From a virus, in IMG/VR virus record IMGVR_UViG_3300027747_001711, positions 1 through 22,508 of that record: 22,508 nucleotides of DNA; one strand, written 5' to 3'. Each line of letters starts with the position of its first letter. The stretch's first letter is position 1. This document shows positions 9,301 to 15,963 of the stretch, in pieces. The notes beneath the pieces were generated by a model, which saw only the letters and a list, made by a program, of their open reading frames with translations, did not search any database and had not been told where the DNA came from. The translations under genes were made by a program, and so were the position numbers.

Positions 9301-9800
9301 TTACCAACAGTATCACAAACAACAACCAGTTGACAAACGGTTCTGGCTATGTTACATCAAGCGTCTTGGCAAGTACACACACTGGTGCATTGTCCACAAG
9401 TAGTGCTTGTGCAACAGGTGCTTTGACAGTTACTGGTGCTATTACAGCTACTGGTGAAGTTACAGCTTACTACTCAGACATTAACTTGAAGAAGGACATT
9501 GTAGAAATTACAGATCCTATTGCCAAGGTAATGAGCTTGCGTGGTGTTACTTTCCGTCCAAATGATACAGCGTTGGCCTTGGGCATTGTTGACAAAGAAG
9601 AAGTTGGTGTTATTGCTCAAGAAGTTGAAGCAGTATTACCACAGCTTGTATCAGCCAGTGCATTTGAAGGTTATAAAACTGTTAAGTATGAGAAGTTGAC
9701 AGCATTGTTGCTCGAAGCAATTAAAGCCCAACAGCTACAACTTGATGCCTTAACAGCTCAAATTGCTAAGTTAGGCGGTTCGGCTACAACCGAACTTTAA
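6348..9800 (+). CDS. Tail fibre with C-terminal peptidase S74 chaperone
   Basis: This 1150-aa tail fibre carries an intramolecular chaperone. The N-terminus (IILKRSSQASKVPTTAQLEL then GEIAINTYDGRIFIKK) is a head module common to fibres of marine T4-like phages and probably attaches to the tail. The shaft is built of repeats (VAEGTSLYYTDTRARAALSA, YNSSTGVISL, LTSVTSTSFVGALTGNA) plus a module with VNGTTTTVNSNTINLADNII shared with the 1313-aa fibre. From about residue 1040 a peptidase S74 domain is visible: YYSDINLKKDI with the expected Ser (about 1043) and Lys, then VGVIAQEVEAVLPQLV, KTVKYEKLTALLLEAI and a terminal coiled coil. Known S74 domains trimerise the fibre and then cut themselves off before the conserved Ser. 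A GGGAG ribosome site precedes the ATG. Confidence 0.9.
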   Translation: MANQIILKRSSQASKVPTTAQLELGEIAINTYDGRIFIKKNNGATSVVEIGGVTTVNTYGGAVVLNADDVLEKASSPNNLYFTNARARAALSGTGSISYSSSTGVITTTQSITTAATPTFAGLTLTGNMGITGNITPSASNTYSLGTASYPWKDVFVGPGTLYVNGKAVIQDTSGTMTFSTDTDQNMRITTAGTGVLQLGSSTTLTAVSGTLQIQSGKNVTDSAGVAVSFGNAINMNTAKIIGLGTPSANTDAATKGYVDSTVGALSTSSITQGNSSVSVVDTGTGSITLTADGSTAMTADATGVTISGNLTVNGTTTTVNSNTINLADNIITLNSDWTGSASQNAGVEVNRGDDSKVSLRWNEGSDIWQFTNDGATYYPMAVNTDGLAEGSTNQYHTTTRARAALSATTATGVSYSSATGVISLGSIPNTALANNSITINGTATALGGTRTLTTSDVAEGTSLYYTDTRARAALSATTATGVAYNSSTGVISLASVPNSSLTNSSVTIGSTALSLGATSTVFAGLTSVTSTSFVGALTGNATTATTLATARTINGVSFDGSAAVTVHTAGTGISVSGTSVAIDTAVTVDKTTTQTLTNKTLTSPTINGATIGGHLLPSTDVTYNLGSATYRFKDLFLSGNTIQLGTATISASGSGVGMSSLALTGATSGTVTLTPPAVAGTTAISIPATNGTLVTTGDTGTVTSTMIADGTIVNGDISASAAIAYSKLALTGAILNADLAGSIATSKITGLATSATTDTTNASNITSGTLPNARLVSVPNSALANSSVTVGTTAIALGASSTTLAGLTSVTSTGFTGALTGNADTATALATGRTIALTGDVTYTSPSFTGAGNVTAAATLATVNSNTGAFGSATAIPVITVNGKGLITAISTTAVSIPSGALTFTGDVTGSGTTGSSTALTIATGAVTNVKLANSSVTVTAGTGMSGGGAVALGSTITLTNAGVTSIVAGTGISVSGATGAVTVTNSITNNNQLTNGSGYVTSSVLASTHTGALSTSSACATGALTVTGAITATGEVTAYYSDINLKKDIVEITDPIAKVMSLRGVTFRPNDTALALGIVDKEEVGVIAQEVEAVLPQLVSASAFEGYKTVKYEKLTALLLEAIKAQQLQLDALTAQIAKLGGSATTEL

Positions 9801-9831
9801 GCTCTGGTAACTAGCAAAGGAGATATACATT

Positions 9832-10023
9832 ATGGCAATCCTTCCAGCAACTGGATCGGCAATGACTTTTACTAATGTCAAAAAGGGCTACAGCAATGCG
9901 GCCCCAGGCGCAGGCTCAAATACCGCATTACGCGGTACACTTGGCGCTTACATTAGTATCAGTACAGGTGCCGTTAGTTTAAGTTCTACATTTGGCGGTC
10001 GAAGTACACCTTATGCAACTTAA
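9832..10023 (+). CDS. Small fibre-cluster protein (63 aa)
   Basis: This short protein begins MAILPATGSAMTFTNVKKGY and ends in SLSSTFGGRSTPYAT. Small proteins with an N-terminal LPxSG-type motif and an Ile/Ser-rich end with FGG or YGK recur beside fibre genes in aquatic T4-like phages. They are taken to be virion accessory proteins, possibly fibre tips or connectors. A strong AAGGAG lies nine bases before the ATG, and it follows the S74 fibre by 31 bases with no terminator between, so the two are probably co-transcribed. A strong terminator follows directly. Function is not established. Confidence 0.65.
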   Translation: MAILPATGSAMTFTNVKKGYSNAAPGAGSNTALRGTLGAYISISTGAVSLSSTFGGRSTPYAT

Positions 10024-10035
10024 TCGTTGATAAAC

Positions 10036-10065
10036 AAAGAAAGGGCGGCAACGCCCTTTCTTTTT
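10036..10065 (+). terminator. Strong terminator closing the fibre block
   Basis: A perfect 12-bp stem (10036-10047 with 10052-10063, core AAAGGGCG/CGCCCTTT) is capped by a GCAA tetraloop and ends in a T-run to 10065. It separates the fibre genes from the gene at 10122. The A-rich 5' side may allow weak function on the other strand. Confidence 0.9.
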
Positions 10066-10121
10066 GGTTATGATTTCAGAAAATATTTTGATACATAGTA
10101 AGTTATTAAAGGAGTTTACCC

Positions 10122-10634
10122 ATGCAACTATCACAAGTTGAAGTTCTAGCCAGTTCTAGAGCGTTATTGAAGAATGTACCATTCCGTACCAAATTTGAAA
10201 GAGAAAACTTTCTATATGGATCGGCCAGTGGTCCAAGACTATTGGTTATTCTTTGCCAAGAAATTGAAGCGTTGAATAATTTGTTCGAGCAAACCAGCAA
10301 TGAAGACGAACTAGCGTCAGTGCTAAATGAAATGAATATCATTCTAGAAAAAATTAATGAACTAAAGGCTGAAATTGGCACAGATATTGAAACAGCCTTG
10401 GAAAATGCAGAACCTGAATTCTGGGTAGAAGCATTGGCCAGAAAAGCCGCAATTGAAGCATTGACACAAAAGTTTAGTTTTGATAATATGGAACAGATGT
10501 TAAAATTACCAGCTGAACTGTATGAAGAAACAATTACCAAGTGCCAAAGTTTTCTTAATGTAATTAATAAGACCACCAGGTTAGCAGAACGCAAGGCAAA
10601 TTTATCTAATGTGCCAAGTGACGTGGGCGAATAA
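10122..10634 (+). CDS. Unknown helical protein (170 aa)
   Basis: I do not recognise a family. The protein is mostly helical, with a long acidic segment (about residues 45-95, many Glu, Leu and Asn) that could form a coiled coil, and a basic patch at RTKFEREN near the N-terminus. There is no signal peptide and no membrane segment. The start is well supported by AAAGGAG nine bases upstream. It lies just after the fibre-block terminator, so it needs its own promoter, but no clear late box or sigma-70 match is visible in 10066-10121. Its stop is followed in the same frame, three bases later, by the TTG that opens the glycosyltransferase-like gene, so the two are probably coupled. Confidence 0.7.
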   Translation: MQLSQVEVLASSRALLKNVPFRTKFERENFLYGSASGPRLLVILCQEIEALNNLFEQTSNEDELASVLNEMNIILEKINELKAEIGTDIETALENAEPEFWVEALARKAAIEALTQKFSFDNMEQMLKLPAELYEETITKCQSFLNVINKTTRLAERKANLSNVPSDVGE

Positions 10635-10637
10635 AAC

Positions 10638-11282
10638 TTGTTAAAGTCCGGGAAAACTATCTTTGATAAACAACCTGCTTTGAGTGAGCAGGTTGTAATC
10701 TGCATTCCAACAAATGGAATGATGCATTCATTGAGTGCGTTTTGCCTAACCAACGCAATACGATTCACTGAAAAGCAAGGTATACCAGTAGTACTAGAAA
10801 TGGATGCAGGTACAGTATTGAGCAATCAACGACAAGTATTGTTAGATAGTGCTATTAATACTCATCAAGCAGATCACGTCATGTGGTTTGATAGCGATAT
10901 GACATTTCCAGAAGATGTCATTGTCAGACTACTTGAACACAATAAAAATGTTGTTTGTGCAACATACTCCAAGAGAGTAGAGCCATTTCATGTCACTGCT
11001 TTTTACAACATTAATCCTGTTGAACCAGTGGATGTCAGCGGTCACGGTCTAGCTGAAATAAAATACACAGGAATGGGTTGTGTATTAATGAAGGCCAGTA
11101 TCGTCAATGAAATTCCAAGCCCACATTTTCCTCTAAAGTGGCATGCACCCAGTTCTTCATGGCACGGCGAGGATATGGGTTTTTGCGAAGTGCTTTCGCA
11201 GAACAATGTTAAAATATTTTGCGACTTAGATCTTAGTCGAGAGATTGGGCATTTAGGGACACAAGAATTTTATGTGAAGTAG
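10638..11282 (+). CDS. Glycosyltransferase-like protein (GT-A fold)
   Basis: This 214-aa protein resembles family 2-type GT-A glycosyltransferases found in phages. An N-terminal strand (QVVICIPTNGMMHSLSAF) is followed by SNQRQVLLDSA, then HVMWFDSDMTF containing a DSD (DxD-type) site for metal and nucleotide-sugar binding. Next come VVCATYSKR and a GMGCVLMKASIV segment with a later GEDMGFCE acidic motif, typical of the acceptor side. It probably transfers a sugar to a phage or host surface molecule; the substrate is unknown. The only start upstream of the conserved fold is TTG (10638), or a second TTG near 10677; no strong Shine-Dalgarno precedes either, so translation probably depends on coupling to the previous gene. 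Its last 50 bases overlap the opposite-strand gene at 11233. Confidence 0.75.
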   Translation: MLKSGKTIFDKQPALSEQVVICIPTNGMMHSLSAFCLTNAIRFTEKQGIPVVLEMDAGTVLSNQRQVLLDSAINTHQADHVMWFDSDMTFPEDVIVRLLEHNKNVVCATYSKRVEPFHVTAFYNINPVEPVDVSGHGLAEIKYTGMGCVLMKASIVNEIPSPHFPLKWHAPSSSWHGEDMGFCEVLSQNNVKIFCDLDLSREIGHLGTQEFYVK

Positions 11283-11664
11283 GCAAGCTGACAAAAAATG
11301 AGCACCAGCGATTTAATTTTTTAAGATTGATGCCTGCAGAAATATGATATTCTGGATACATATCATTGGCCAGCACACTACGCATACTTGCACCATCCAA
11401 CACTGAGCTCATTACAAGTTTAGTCTTGAGACTTTGGTCTAAAATTATACTATTGAGCAACGGATGGTACCACAATTCCTCATTGATGAGACGACGAATT
11501 TCCAAGTACCATCTTTCTGTGTGACTGATAGAATTTTTATACAGATTATTTAGAAGAGGGTTGTTAAGCCACGGCTCCCAACAATGTTGATATTCTAGTT
11601 GGTGGTGGGGCCCTGTATAAATGTCAAGTAATTTTTTATTTGGCGCCTTAATTACTCTTAACAT
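11233..11664 (-). CDS. Unknown protein (143 aa), last gene of the gp14 operon
   Basis: No family is recognised. The protein is rich in Leu, Asn, Tyr and Trp, with segments such as YQHCWEPWLNNPLLNNLY and WYLEIRRLINEELWYHP, suggesting a compact helical fold without membrane segments. The ATG lies inside the 3' end of the Nudix gene (17-base overlap) with GAAGG upstream, so coupling is likely. The 3' end overlaps the convergent glycosyltransferase gene by 50 bases. It is accepted because it extends an otherwise tightly packed minus-strand operon and because no plus-strand gene occupies 11283-11664. Confidence 0.65.
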   Translation of the reverse strand: MLRVIKAPNKKLLDIYTGPHHQLEYQHCWEPWLNNPLLNNLYKNSISHTERWYLEIRRLINEELWYHPLLNSIILDQSLKTKLVMSSVLDGASMRSVLANDMYPEYHISAGINLKKLNRWCSFFVSLPTSHKILVSLNAQSLD

Positions 11665-12079
11665 TGTTTAATAACCCTTCGAGCGTTTCTTTAAAACCTC
11701 TACTGTTAAACATCTTGGCTGTATTGCGATGCAATGGCTGTGGCCACTCCCACATGTTTACCCAACAATAACCTGCACTCTCTGAATCAATGATGGGTAC
11801 AAACTCGTCTTCGCATAAGATTAGATAACTGACATGTCTAAATCGTTTGTCTCTAGTGGTGAAAGTGTACACATGACTGATTGCAATAGTTTCTGGCACA
11901 CCAGGAAAACCTAGTTCTTCACACAGTTCTCTTTTGAGTCCATTGAGGTCACCTTCATTGCCTTCAAGCTTGCCGCCCCATATGCCCCAACACATGCTGT
12001 GTGATTCACTGGGACTTCGCAACTGCATCATTGCTCTGCCTGTTTTTTTACTTACGATTAGTGCGCCTACTGCTCTCAT
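11648..12079 (-). CDS. Nudix hydrolase
   Basis: This 143-aa Nudix enzyme is a metal-dependent pyrophosphohydrolase of nucleoside diphosphates linked to another moiety. The Nudix box is complete: G-x5-E-x7-REL-x-EE-x-GF (within GGKLEGNEGDLNGL and KRELCEELGF, about residues 34-57). The first strand, MRAVGALIVSKKTGRAMMQL, and the later WVNMWEWPQPLH also fit the fold. Substrate cannot be read from the sequence; in phages such enzymes cleave ADP-ribose, dinucleoside polyphosphates or oxidised nucleotides. The ATG is nine bases after the gp15 stop with no clear ribosome site, so it probably depends on coupling. A metabolic enzyme inside a neck-protein operon is notable. Confidence 0.92.
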   Translation of the reverse strand: MRAVGALIVSKKTGRAMMQLRSPSESHSMCWGIWGGKLEGNEGDLNGLKRELCEELGFPGVPETIAISHVYTFTTRDKRFRHVSYLILCEDEFVPIIDSESAGYCWVNMWEWPQPLHRNTAKMFNSRGFKETLEGLLNNVKSN

Positions 12080-12088
12080 ACTTTGTAG

Positions 12089-13453
12089 TTAGTTGACTAT
12101 GCGCCACCAGCCTTGTTCGAATATTCCTTCTATTGCCAATACCCAATCTGTGCCATTGAAGTATAACTTTTTCATTGTGTTGGCATTGGTAGTATAACCA
12201 CTGGTGTTGACAGCCCGTGCATCAAATGAAACAATCCAATTACTGCCGTTATACTCAATAATGTCATTGGTAAATGCTTCCAAGTTGCCCCACAAGCTAT
12301 TCATAATCATGTTGTTGGCCAATAGATATCGCTGTCCAACAGCCGGCACAGGAATATTGGCTGTGCCCGGAGAAGATCTTTCTGGATCAACTACACCGTT
12401 GATCATTGGGATTGTATCAGTTGGCAATGTGCTGTTGTCCATAGAATAGCCAAGTACATTTTCATTTCCAGGAACTTCAACCACCCGTAAAATTATTTCG
12501 TTTGGATCCAGTGCATCGCCCAATTTCAATCGAAGTTCAGTAATGCCATTTCTAATGCCGCCGTGTATCTCAAAGTGTGATTTCCAACTTAGGTTTGCAC
12601 CAGTGCTGTCGTCATTGTCTTTTGCAGTATTATCATTGTTCAGTAACTGAACAAAATCTTCATTTACCTTAATGTGACGATCTTTAAAAGTGATCCATTG
12701 TCTGCTGTTTGCAGTCTGCTCATTGAGCACAATGTTGTCAAGGAATGTTGTAGCATCAATTGGGCTGTTGAAAGCACTAATGCTGGCAAGAATACTATGG
12801 ATAAGCACCTGTCTTTTGACCTTGGCAGGTGGTGTCAAATAAATTGGCAGGGAGAAGATTAAACTTGCTACGTCTATGATATCGTCTGTTCCTTGCGGAA
12901 TACTACGAGCAGTCCAAGTAATGTTTACAAGTTCTACCACTGCCAAACTGGTCCAGTCATATGGATTCTGACTGCTTTGTAAGTTAACACTTGGATTGAA
13001 CAATAGTAAAATTTGCTCAAGTAACTGAAGCTTCTGTTCTGTATTACTGGTCCAAATGTCCACATTGATTGTTAGATCAAACGGAATAGGTGCATGTCTT
13101 TCTAAGGTATAAGTTTCACCAATGCTATCTAGTACATTGCCCAGTGGGTCAACTGCCTTCTCATAAATTTGCACAGCATCTTGATGCGACGGATTTAGGC
13201 GGCGATCTGCATTGGGCACAAGCTCTGCAATATAACAACTGATGGCAGGCACACTAAGAATTGTGTTCTCGCTGTTTTTGCGAAGTATGTGTTGACTCAT
13301 ACGATTCGTATCACCGTAGCGTACCGGCACTTGATGATAGTAATCATCATTGTTTGCATCCTTGCCCATCTTAACACTGAAGCCGCCAAACACACGCATG
13401 AACTGAAGCAACCAGCGTCTTATTTGTTGGTCGTAAAAATATTGTTGAGCCAT
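12089..13453 (-). CDS. gp15: Proximal tail sheath stabilisation protein (T4 gp15-like)
   Basis: T4 gp15 forms the hexameric ring that caps the tail sheath and joins the tail to the neck. The N-terminus (YFYDQQIRRWLLQFMRVFGG then VPVRYGDTNRMSQHILRKNS) and the segment SVPAISCYIAELVP are hallmark gp15 motifs. DWTSLAVVELVNITW and FSLPIYLTPPAKVKRQVLIH complete the core, which ends near residue 240. At 454 aa it is much longer than T4 gp15 (about 270 aa). The extra C-terminal part ends in two aromatic modules (IIEYNGSNWIVSF and YFNGTDWVLAI) like those in gp18 and gp14. Its ATG overlaps the gp14 stop by one base (TAATG), so the two are coupled. Confidence 0.9.
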   Translation of the reverse strand: MAQQYFYDQQIRRWLLQFMRVFGGFSVKMGKDANNDDYYHQVPVRYGDTNRMSQHILRKNSENTILSVPAISCYIAELVPNADRRLNPSHQDAVQIYEKAVDPLGNVLDSIGETYTLERHAPIPFDLTINVDIWTSNTEQKLQLLEQILLLFNPSVNLQSSQNPYDWTSLAVVELVNITWTARSIPQGTDDIIDVASLIFSLPIYLTPPAKVKRQVLIHSILASISAFNSPIDATTFLDNIVLNEQTANSRQWITFKDRHIKVNEDFVQLLNNDNTAKDNDDSTGANLSWKSHFEIHGGIRNGITELRLKLGDALDPNEIILRVVEVPGNENVLGYSMDNSTLPTDTIPMINGVVDPERSSPGTANIPVPAVGQRYLLANNMIMNSLWGNLEAFTNDIIEYNGSNWIVSFDARAVNTSGYTTNANTMKKLYFNGTDWVLAIEGIFEQGWWRIVN

Positions 13454-14547
13454 TAATTATCTGCCTTAGGTTTTACAAATACTTTACTCAGGGCCTGGCG
13501 TTCAGGAACAGTATTAACAGTTCCACCAGCGCCTTGCGTAGTGGTAGTATTTGTATTGTTAATAAAATTGCCAGCGTTGACAGTATTGTTGATCCACTGC
13601 ATTTCGTTCAAGTTGTCCATGACCCTATGCCATTTATTTCCACGATACACAAATAATCTAGTTGGAGTAAAATCTGCTCTTTGAAACAACATGCCCTGAC
13701 TTGGCGCATCTGGAAAAGACAATCCACTGTCAACGCCTGTACGATCACTGGAATTTTCAGGGGTAGCAACATGAATGATACTTGTACTCTGTCCGCTCAT
13801 TACATTTATTACTGGAACATTTGTAATGTTATCAAATGGAGTATTAAGGTAGCCGGTGTTTGGAGTCATTACTTTTGCTGATTCAACAATGGCATTGCTA
13901 ATTTGAATTTCTCGATTGTAGGTACTCAATGCATTTTTCAAGCTGTCTTCATCTTCTGGATTGCCTAAGATGCTACGATATTCCTGTGCATCATTCATTG
14001 GTGCCACTTTGATTCGCCAAAGATGCGACCACCAAGTTGGACCAAAACCTTCTGCGGCTTTTGATGCATCCTGTACTACATAAAATTTGTTAATACTTTT
14101 TGCGTTGGCATCTAATAGTAAATCGTCATTCAAGTGCGGCAACTCAATGACATCACCTGCCATTAATTTTCGCCCTAGATGTTTGACCATCTCATTGGTA
14201 TGGAATGTGATAAACAAGGTGTCAGCATTTAAAAATAAACCAAACTGACTCAAGTCAAAGTCTTGGTCGTTGACATTATAAGTACCACGCAATTCATAGA
14301 TAGTGGTATCGTATACACGATCGCGGTTTTCCATAAACAAGATGTCTTGTATGTCCATTTCGTTAATTTCGGTCTGAGCCGCCAAATTTGGCTTGGCCGG
14401 ATCTGATCCATCCTCAACTGCCGCTGGTCCTAAATATTTGTGGACCAACATGCTGGTGCCGCTGGCATCTACCATGTCACGGATCACACGGTCCTGATAG
14501 TAATAGTCTTGCGTTTTAGCGTTTTTCCAAAGTGAGATTCTAGGCAT
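13453..14547 (-). CDS. gp14: Neck protein (T4 gp14-like)
   Basis: This 364-aa protein corresponds to the T4 neck protein gp14, which with gp13 seals the DNA-filled head and accepts the tail. Supporting features are the N-terminal LVHKYLGPAA and EINEMDIQDILFMENRDR region, a TLFITFHTNEMVKHLGRKLM segment followed by AGDVIELPHLNDD (compare the T4 motif for a shallow strand pair ending in GDLIYFP), a WRIKVAPMND strand, and direct adjacency to gp15. It is longer than T4 gp14 (256 aa), owing mainly to a C-terminal extension with FVYRGNKWHRV and an Asn/Thr-rich tail. GAGG precedes the start. The 5' leader has a palindrome and a late box on this strand. Confidence 0.87.
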   Translation of the reverse strand: MPRISLWKNAKTQDYYYQDRVIRDMVDASGTSMLVHKYLGPAAVEDGSDPAKPNLAAQTEINEMDIQDILFMENRDRVYDTTIYELRGTYNVNDQDFDLSQFGLFLNADTLFITFHTNEMVKHLGRKLMAGDVIELPHLNDDLLLDANAKSINKFYVVQDASKAAEGFGPTWWSHLWRIKVAPMNDAQEYRSILGNPEDEDSLKNALSTYNREIQISNAIVESAKVMTPNTGYLNTPFDNITNVPVINVMSGQSTSIIHVATPENSSDRTGVDSGLSFPDAPSQGMLFQRADFTPTRLFVYRGNKWHRVMDNLNEMQWINNTVNAGNFINNTNTTTTQGAGGTVNTVPERQALSKVFVKPKADN

Positions 14548-14556
14548 AATTTCCTC

Positions 14557-14573
14557 AGGTCCATTATGGACCT
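14557..14573 (-). promoter_or_regulatory. Perfect palindrome in the gp14 leader
   Basis: On the minus strand AGGTCCA, loop TAA, TGGACCT forms a 7-bp stem that ends directly at the GAGG ribosome site of gp14. A folded stem leaves GAGG free but within one base of it, so it could position or partly hinder ribosomes, or protect the 5' end of the late transcript expected to start near 14578. Confidence 0.5.
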
Positions 14574-14585
14574 ATTCTATTGTGT

Positions 14586-14593
14586 TATTTACC
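14586..14593 (-). promoter_or_regulatory. Putative late promoter box GGTAAATA (for gp14 operon)
   Basis: Read on the minus strand the context is AGCGGTAAATAACAC, matching the other five boxes. It faces away from the sigma-70 promoter at 14607-14635 and would start RNA near 14578, upstream of the gp14 leader hairpin. Confidence 0.6.
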
Positions 14594-14606
14594 GCTTAGA
14601 TGTCGC

Positions 14607-14635
14607 TTGACAGGTTCGCAAAGATAAGTTATAAT
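14607..14635 (+). promoter_or_regulatory. Perfect sigma-70 consensus promoter
   Basis: TTGACA (14607-14612) and TATAAT (14630-14635) are separated by exactly 17 bases, the textbook bacterial housekeeping consensus. The expected start is near 14642, giving a leader of about 26 bases with GGAG before the ATG at 14668. It should fire with unmodified host polymerase, so the gene at 14668 is probably expressed early. Confidence 0.88.
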
Positions 14636-14667
14636 AGCATCTATACGCTACTAACTTGGAGTAAAAC

Positions 14668-15921
14668 ATGGCCACAGCAACTAAACGCACAGTCGCAAAA
14701 CCCCCTAAAAAGAAAAAAACACTGGGCCGAAGCACTCGTACTGCCAGAGACTCTGGCACAGTAAAATTTGATGCCAATGGCAAGCCCAAGCTAAAAGCCA
14801 TCCAAGTCACTGACATTCATCGTATGGGGCACGAACCAGAATGGACTGAACAGGGCACATGGGATGAAGTGCAACGCAGAATTCAAATGAGCCGTGCGTT
14901 CAACTGGTACAACTACTCCTGTGATCACAAAGATGCCAGGGCATTTTTTGAAGCATATTGTGCTACTAAAGAAGAATTGGCACATTATCCTGCCAAGTTC
15001 AAAGCAGTCAATGACAGCCAGTATACTTTAACAGTTGGTTGGGTGTGCCGTATGGTGCTGGCAGGATTTGAACTGCAAAATGATGAGGAGCGTCACATCC
15101 ATCAGCTAATTGGAAACTTGGAAGCTCGTCTTGCTTCTGAGAAAAATGTGGTAGTTGATCCAGCGGTACCAGTGGTCAAAAAAGAAACAATCCAAGACAG
15201 GCTTGCTGAAAAGTTCAGTGAAGCAATGGGCGAGATTGAAGGAGCAATTGACGAGTTTATAACTGAAGGCAAAGAATTTTCTGCTTACAAATTCTTACAA
15301 GGGCAAAACATTTCTGTGCAGTACATTGCCAAAGTGGCAGAATTCATCCAACCCAAAATTAACGAACTAAATGAATTGCTGGAAGGAAGGGACAGCCAGC
15401 TCATGGAAGGGTACAAACACATGAGCAAGCGTGATGTCAAAGCATTAATCAAGTTCTACGAGGCAATTATCAATGATGCTAGTGCATACAAAACTAGTAA
15501 AATTGCCACTCGTGCCAAGCCCAAGCGCAAGCCAGTGCCACCTGAGCGCCAAGTTAAAGGTCTAAAGTATCTTAGAGAGTTTGCTGAGCTTGGTCTCAAG
15601 AGCATTAACCCAACTGAGATCTTAGAAATGAGTGAGCTGTGGACTTACAATACCAAGACTCGCAAGTTGGGTCGCTTTGTTGTAGCCATGCATGGCGACA
15701 TGGTAGTGGGACAGTTGGGCGTTAAGGGCTCTGCTATCATTGGCTTTGATGAGATCAAGAGCACTTGCAAGACCCTGCGTAAACCCGCAGAAAAGCTGGC
15801 AGAGTTTAAGACACAGGGCAAGCCCGGATTGCGTAAGTTTATGGACACCATTAGATCAGTGGAAACCAGGTTAAAAGGGCGCATTAGTCCAGAAACAATC
15901 TTGCTCCGAGCAATCAAGTAG
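14668..15921 (+). CDS. Unknown protein with lysine-rich N-terminal tail (417 aa)
   Basis: Function is unknown. The first 45 residues are disordered and strongly basic (TKRTVAKPPKKKKTLGRSTR), like nucleic-acid-binding tails. The rest is predicted mostly helical, with a FNWYNYSCDHKDARAFFEAY segment near residues 75-95, a long helical region with TIQDRLAEKFSEAMGEIEGA, a second basic patch (RAKPKRKPVPPERQVKG, about residue 285) and a C-terminal segment ending RISPETILLRAIK. Proteins with a similar basic head occur near neck genes in marine T4-like phages, from memory and without a named function. It sits alone behind the perfect sigma-70 promoter and reads toward gp13, 42 bases downstream. Early timing and the charged tails suggest a nucleic-acid role; this is inference. 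Confidence 0.85.
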   Translation: MATATKRTVAKPPKKKKTLGRSTRTARDSGTVKFDANGKPKLKAIQVTDIHRMGHEPEWTEQGTWDEVQRRIQMSRAFNWYNYSCDHKDARAFFEAYCATKEELAHYPAKFKAVNDSQYTLTVGWVCRMVLAGFELQNDEERHIHQLIGNLEARLASEKNVVVDPAVPVVKKETIQDRLAEKFSEAMGEIEGAIDEFITEGKEFSAYKFLQGQNISVQYIAKVAEFIQPKINELNELLEGRDSQLMEGYKHMSKRDVKALIKFYEAIINDASAYKTSKIATRAKPKRKPVPPERQVKGLKYLREFAELGLKSINPTEILEMSELWTYNTKTRKLGRFVVAMHGDMVVGQLGVKGSAIIGFDEIKSTCKTLRKPAEKLAEFKTQGKPGLRKFMDTIRSVETRLKGRISPETILLRAIK

Positions 15922-15930
15922 GTTTTGTGG

Positions 15931-15961
15931 AGTGTCTCCGGTAAATAGTCTCGGAGACACT
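15931..15961 (+). promoter_or_regulatory. Late promoter inside an SD-sequestering hairpin (gp13 leader)
   Basis: AGTGTCTCCG (15931-15940) and CGGAGACACT (15952-15961) form a perfect 10-bp inverted repeat around an 11-base loop. The late box GGTAAATA (15940-15947) spans the loop start. The 3' arm contains GGAG (15953-15956), the only ribosome site for the gp13 ATG at 15964. RNA read through from upstream would fold and hide GGAG; RNA begun at the late box (about 15953-15955) lacks the 5' arm and leaves it free. T4 genes e, soc and 49 are known to work this way. Confidence 0.75.
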
Positions 15962-15963
15962 AT

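Noticed and set aside
8522-9325. 267-codon open frame on the minus strand inside the S74 fibre gene
   Set aside because: It is antisense to a repeat-rich, codon-biased fibre gene. The product is a Val/Ala/Pro/Leu-rich low-complexity string with no ribosome site, a typical shadow of Thr/Gly/Ser/Ala codons.
10106-10825. 239-codon open frame on the minus strand
   Set aside because: It covers two plus-strand genes, one with a strong AAAGGAG start and the other with recognisable glycosyltransferase motifs. The minus product has no recognisable fold.
14425-14447. TGGTCC and GGACCA flanking CCTAAATA on the plus strand, similar in form to the gp13 leader
   Set aside because: It lies inside gp14 coding sequence and faces no plus-strand start nearby; the box lacks the leading G. 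A chance palindrome is the simplest view.
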